From an uncultured Faecalibacterium sp. (GTDB taxonomy: Bacteria; Bacillota; Clostridia; Oscillospirales; Ruminococcaceae): DNA of 6,674 nucleotides. Every line of letters starts with the position of its first letter. Position 1 is the first letter of the stretch. The DNA is taken from the NCBI GenBank assembly GCA_937880095.1, contig CALFLK010000014.1, positions 1 through 6,674 of the forward strand, read 5' to 3'. Positions 6,627 to 6,674 of this stretch are shown here, piece after piece. The notes under the pieces are model-generated. The model had not been told where the DNA came from and made no database searches. It was given only the letters and a program-made list of their open reading frames with translations. Made by a program: the position numbers and the translations under genes.

Positions 6627-6674
6627 AAATGGCGGCTACAAGACTAATTGCGCTGCATATTAATAAAGGAAAGA
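6623..6674 (+). CDS. MOBP-type relaxase / mobilisation nuclease, N-terminus only (3' partial)
   Basis: The last 52 bases encode MKMAATRLIALHINKGK and run off the window. The ATRLIALHINKGK stretch is the familiar N-terminus of the VirD2-like relaxases of Tn1549-type elements, which cut one strand at oriT, stay bound to its 5' end and pilot it to the recipient. The catalytic tyrosine and the metal-binding histidines lie further downstream and are not visible. Two starts are possible: ATG at 6623, overlapping the previous stop as ATGA, or ATG at 6629 (MAATRLI), with the GGAG at 6615-6618 lying 4 nt and 10 nt upstream respectively. Coupling favours 6623, while the common family N-terminus fits 6629. 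Identification rests on about 15 residues plus the mobC context. Confidence 0.8.
   Translation, partial: MKMAATRLIALHINKGK

Noticed and set aside
1..6674. A novel defence system, CRISPR array or insertion sequence
   Set aside because: I found no spaced repeats, transposase, terminal repeats or toxin/nuclease motifs; all visible genes fit an ICE mobilisation module.

Overview
The window looks like part of the DNA-processing (mobilisation) module of a Tn1549-type integrative and conjugative element (ICE) from a gut-type Firmicute, probably a Clostridia member (Oscillospiraceae or Lachnospiraceae). This rests on recognised protein families and gene order: a giant N6-methyltransferase/SNF2-like helicase, then a MobC-family accessory protein, a small membrane protein and the first codons of a MOBP-type relaxase. 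It also rests on a roughly half-GC composition, strong AGGAGG-type ribosome binding sites and tight coding. The species cannot be named from the sequence, and no ends or integrase are in view.

Layout, all on the + strand. (1) From the left edge to 5755 runs one very long reading frame, open at the 5' edge and so probably partial. It encodes a multidomain 'polyvalent' protein: duplicated small N-terminal domains, an N6-adenine methyltransferase domain and an SF2/SNF2-like helicase with all main motifs intact. (2) mobC (5752-6084) overlaps its stop codon by 4 bp. (3) A 154-bp gap (6085-6238), the only sizeable non-coding stretch, holds an 11-bp inverted repeat, a T-run, a match to the MOBP nic consensus and two TTGACA repeats. 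It is the best candidate oriT and may also hold a promoter. (4) A 101-residue hydrophobic protein (6239-6544). (5) A 21-codon open reading frame (6561-6626) with a strong ribosome binding site, whose stop overlaps the next start as ATGA. (6) The first 17 codons of the relaxase (from 6623), cut by the right edge.

How they probably work together (inference from families and order): MobC and the relaxase would form the relaxosome at the candidate oriT between their genes, nicking one strand for transfer. The methyltransferase/helicase protein probably acts on the element's DNA around transfer or establishment, for example by modifying it against host restriction, but its exact role is unproven. 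The overlapping genes and short gaps suggest one transcript or two closely linked ones.

I see no CRISPR array, tRNA, rRNA, insertion sequence or clearly unprecedented system. The most checkable items are the candidate oriT and the 21-codon coupled reading frame.
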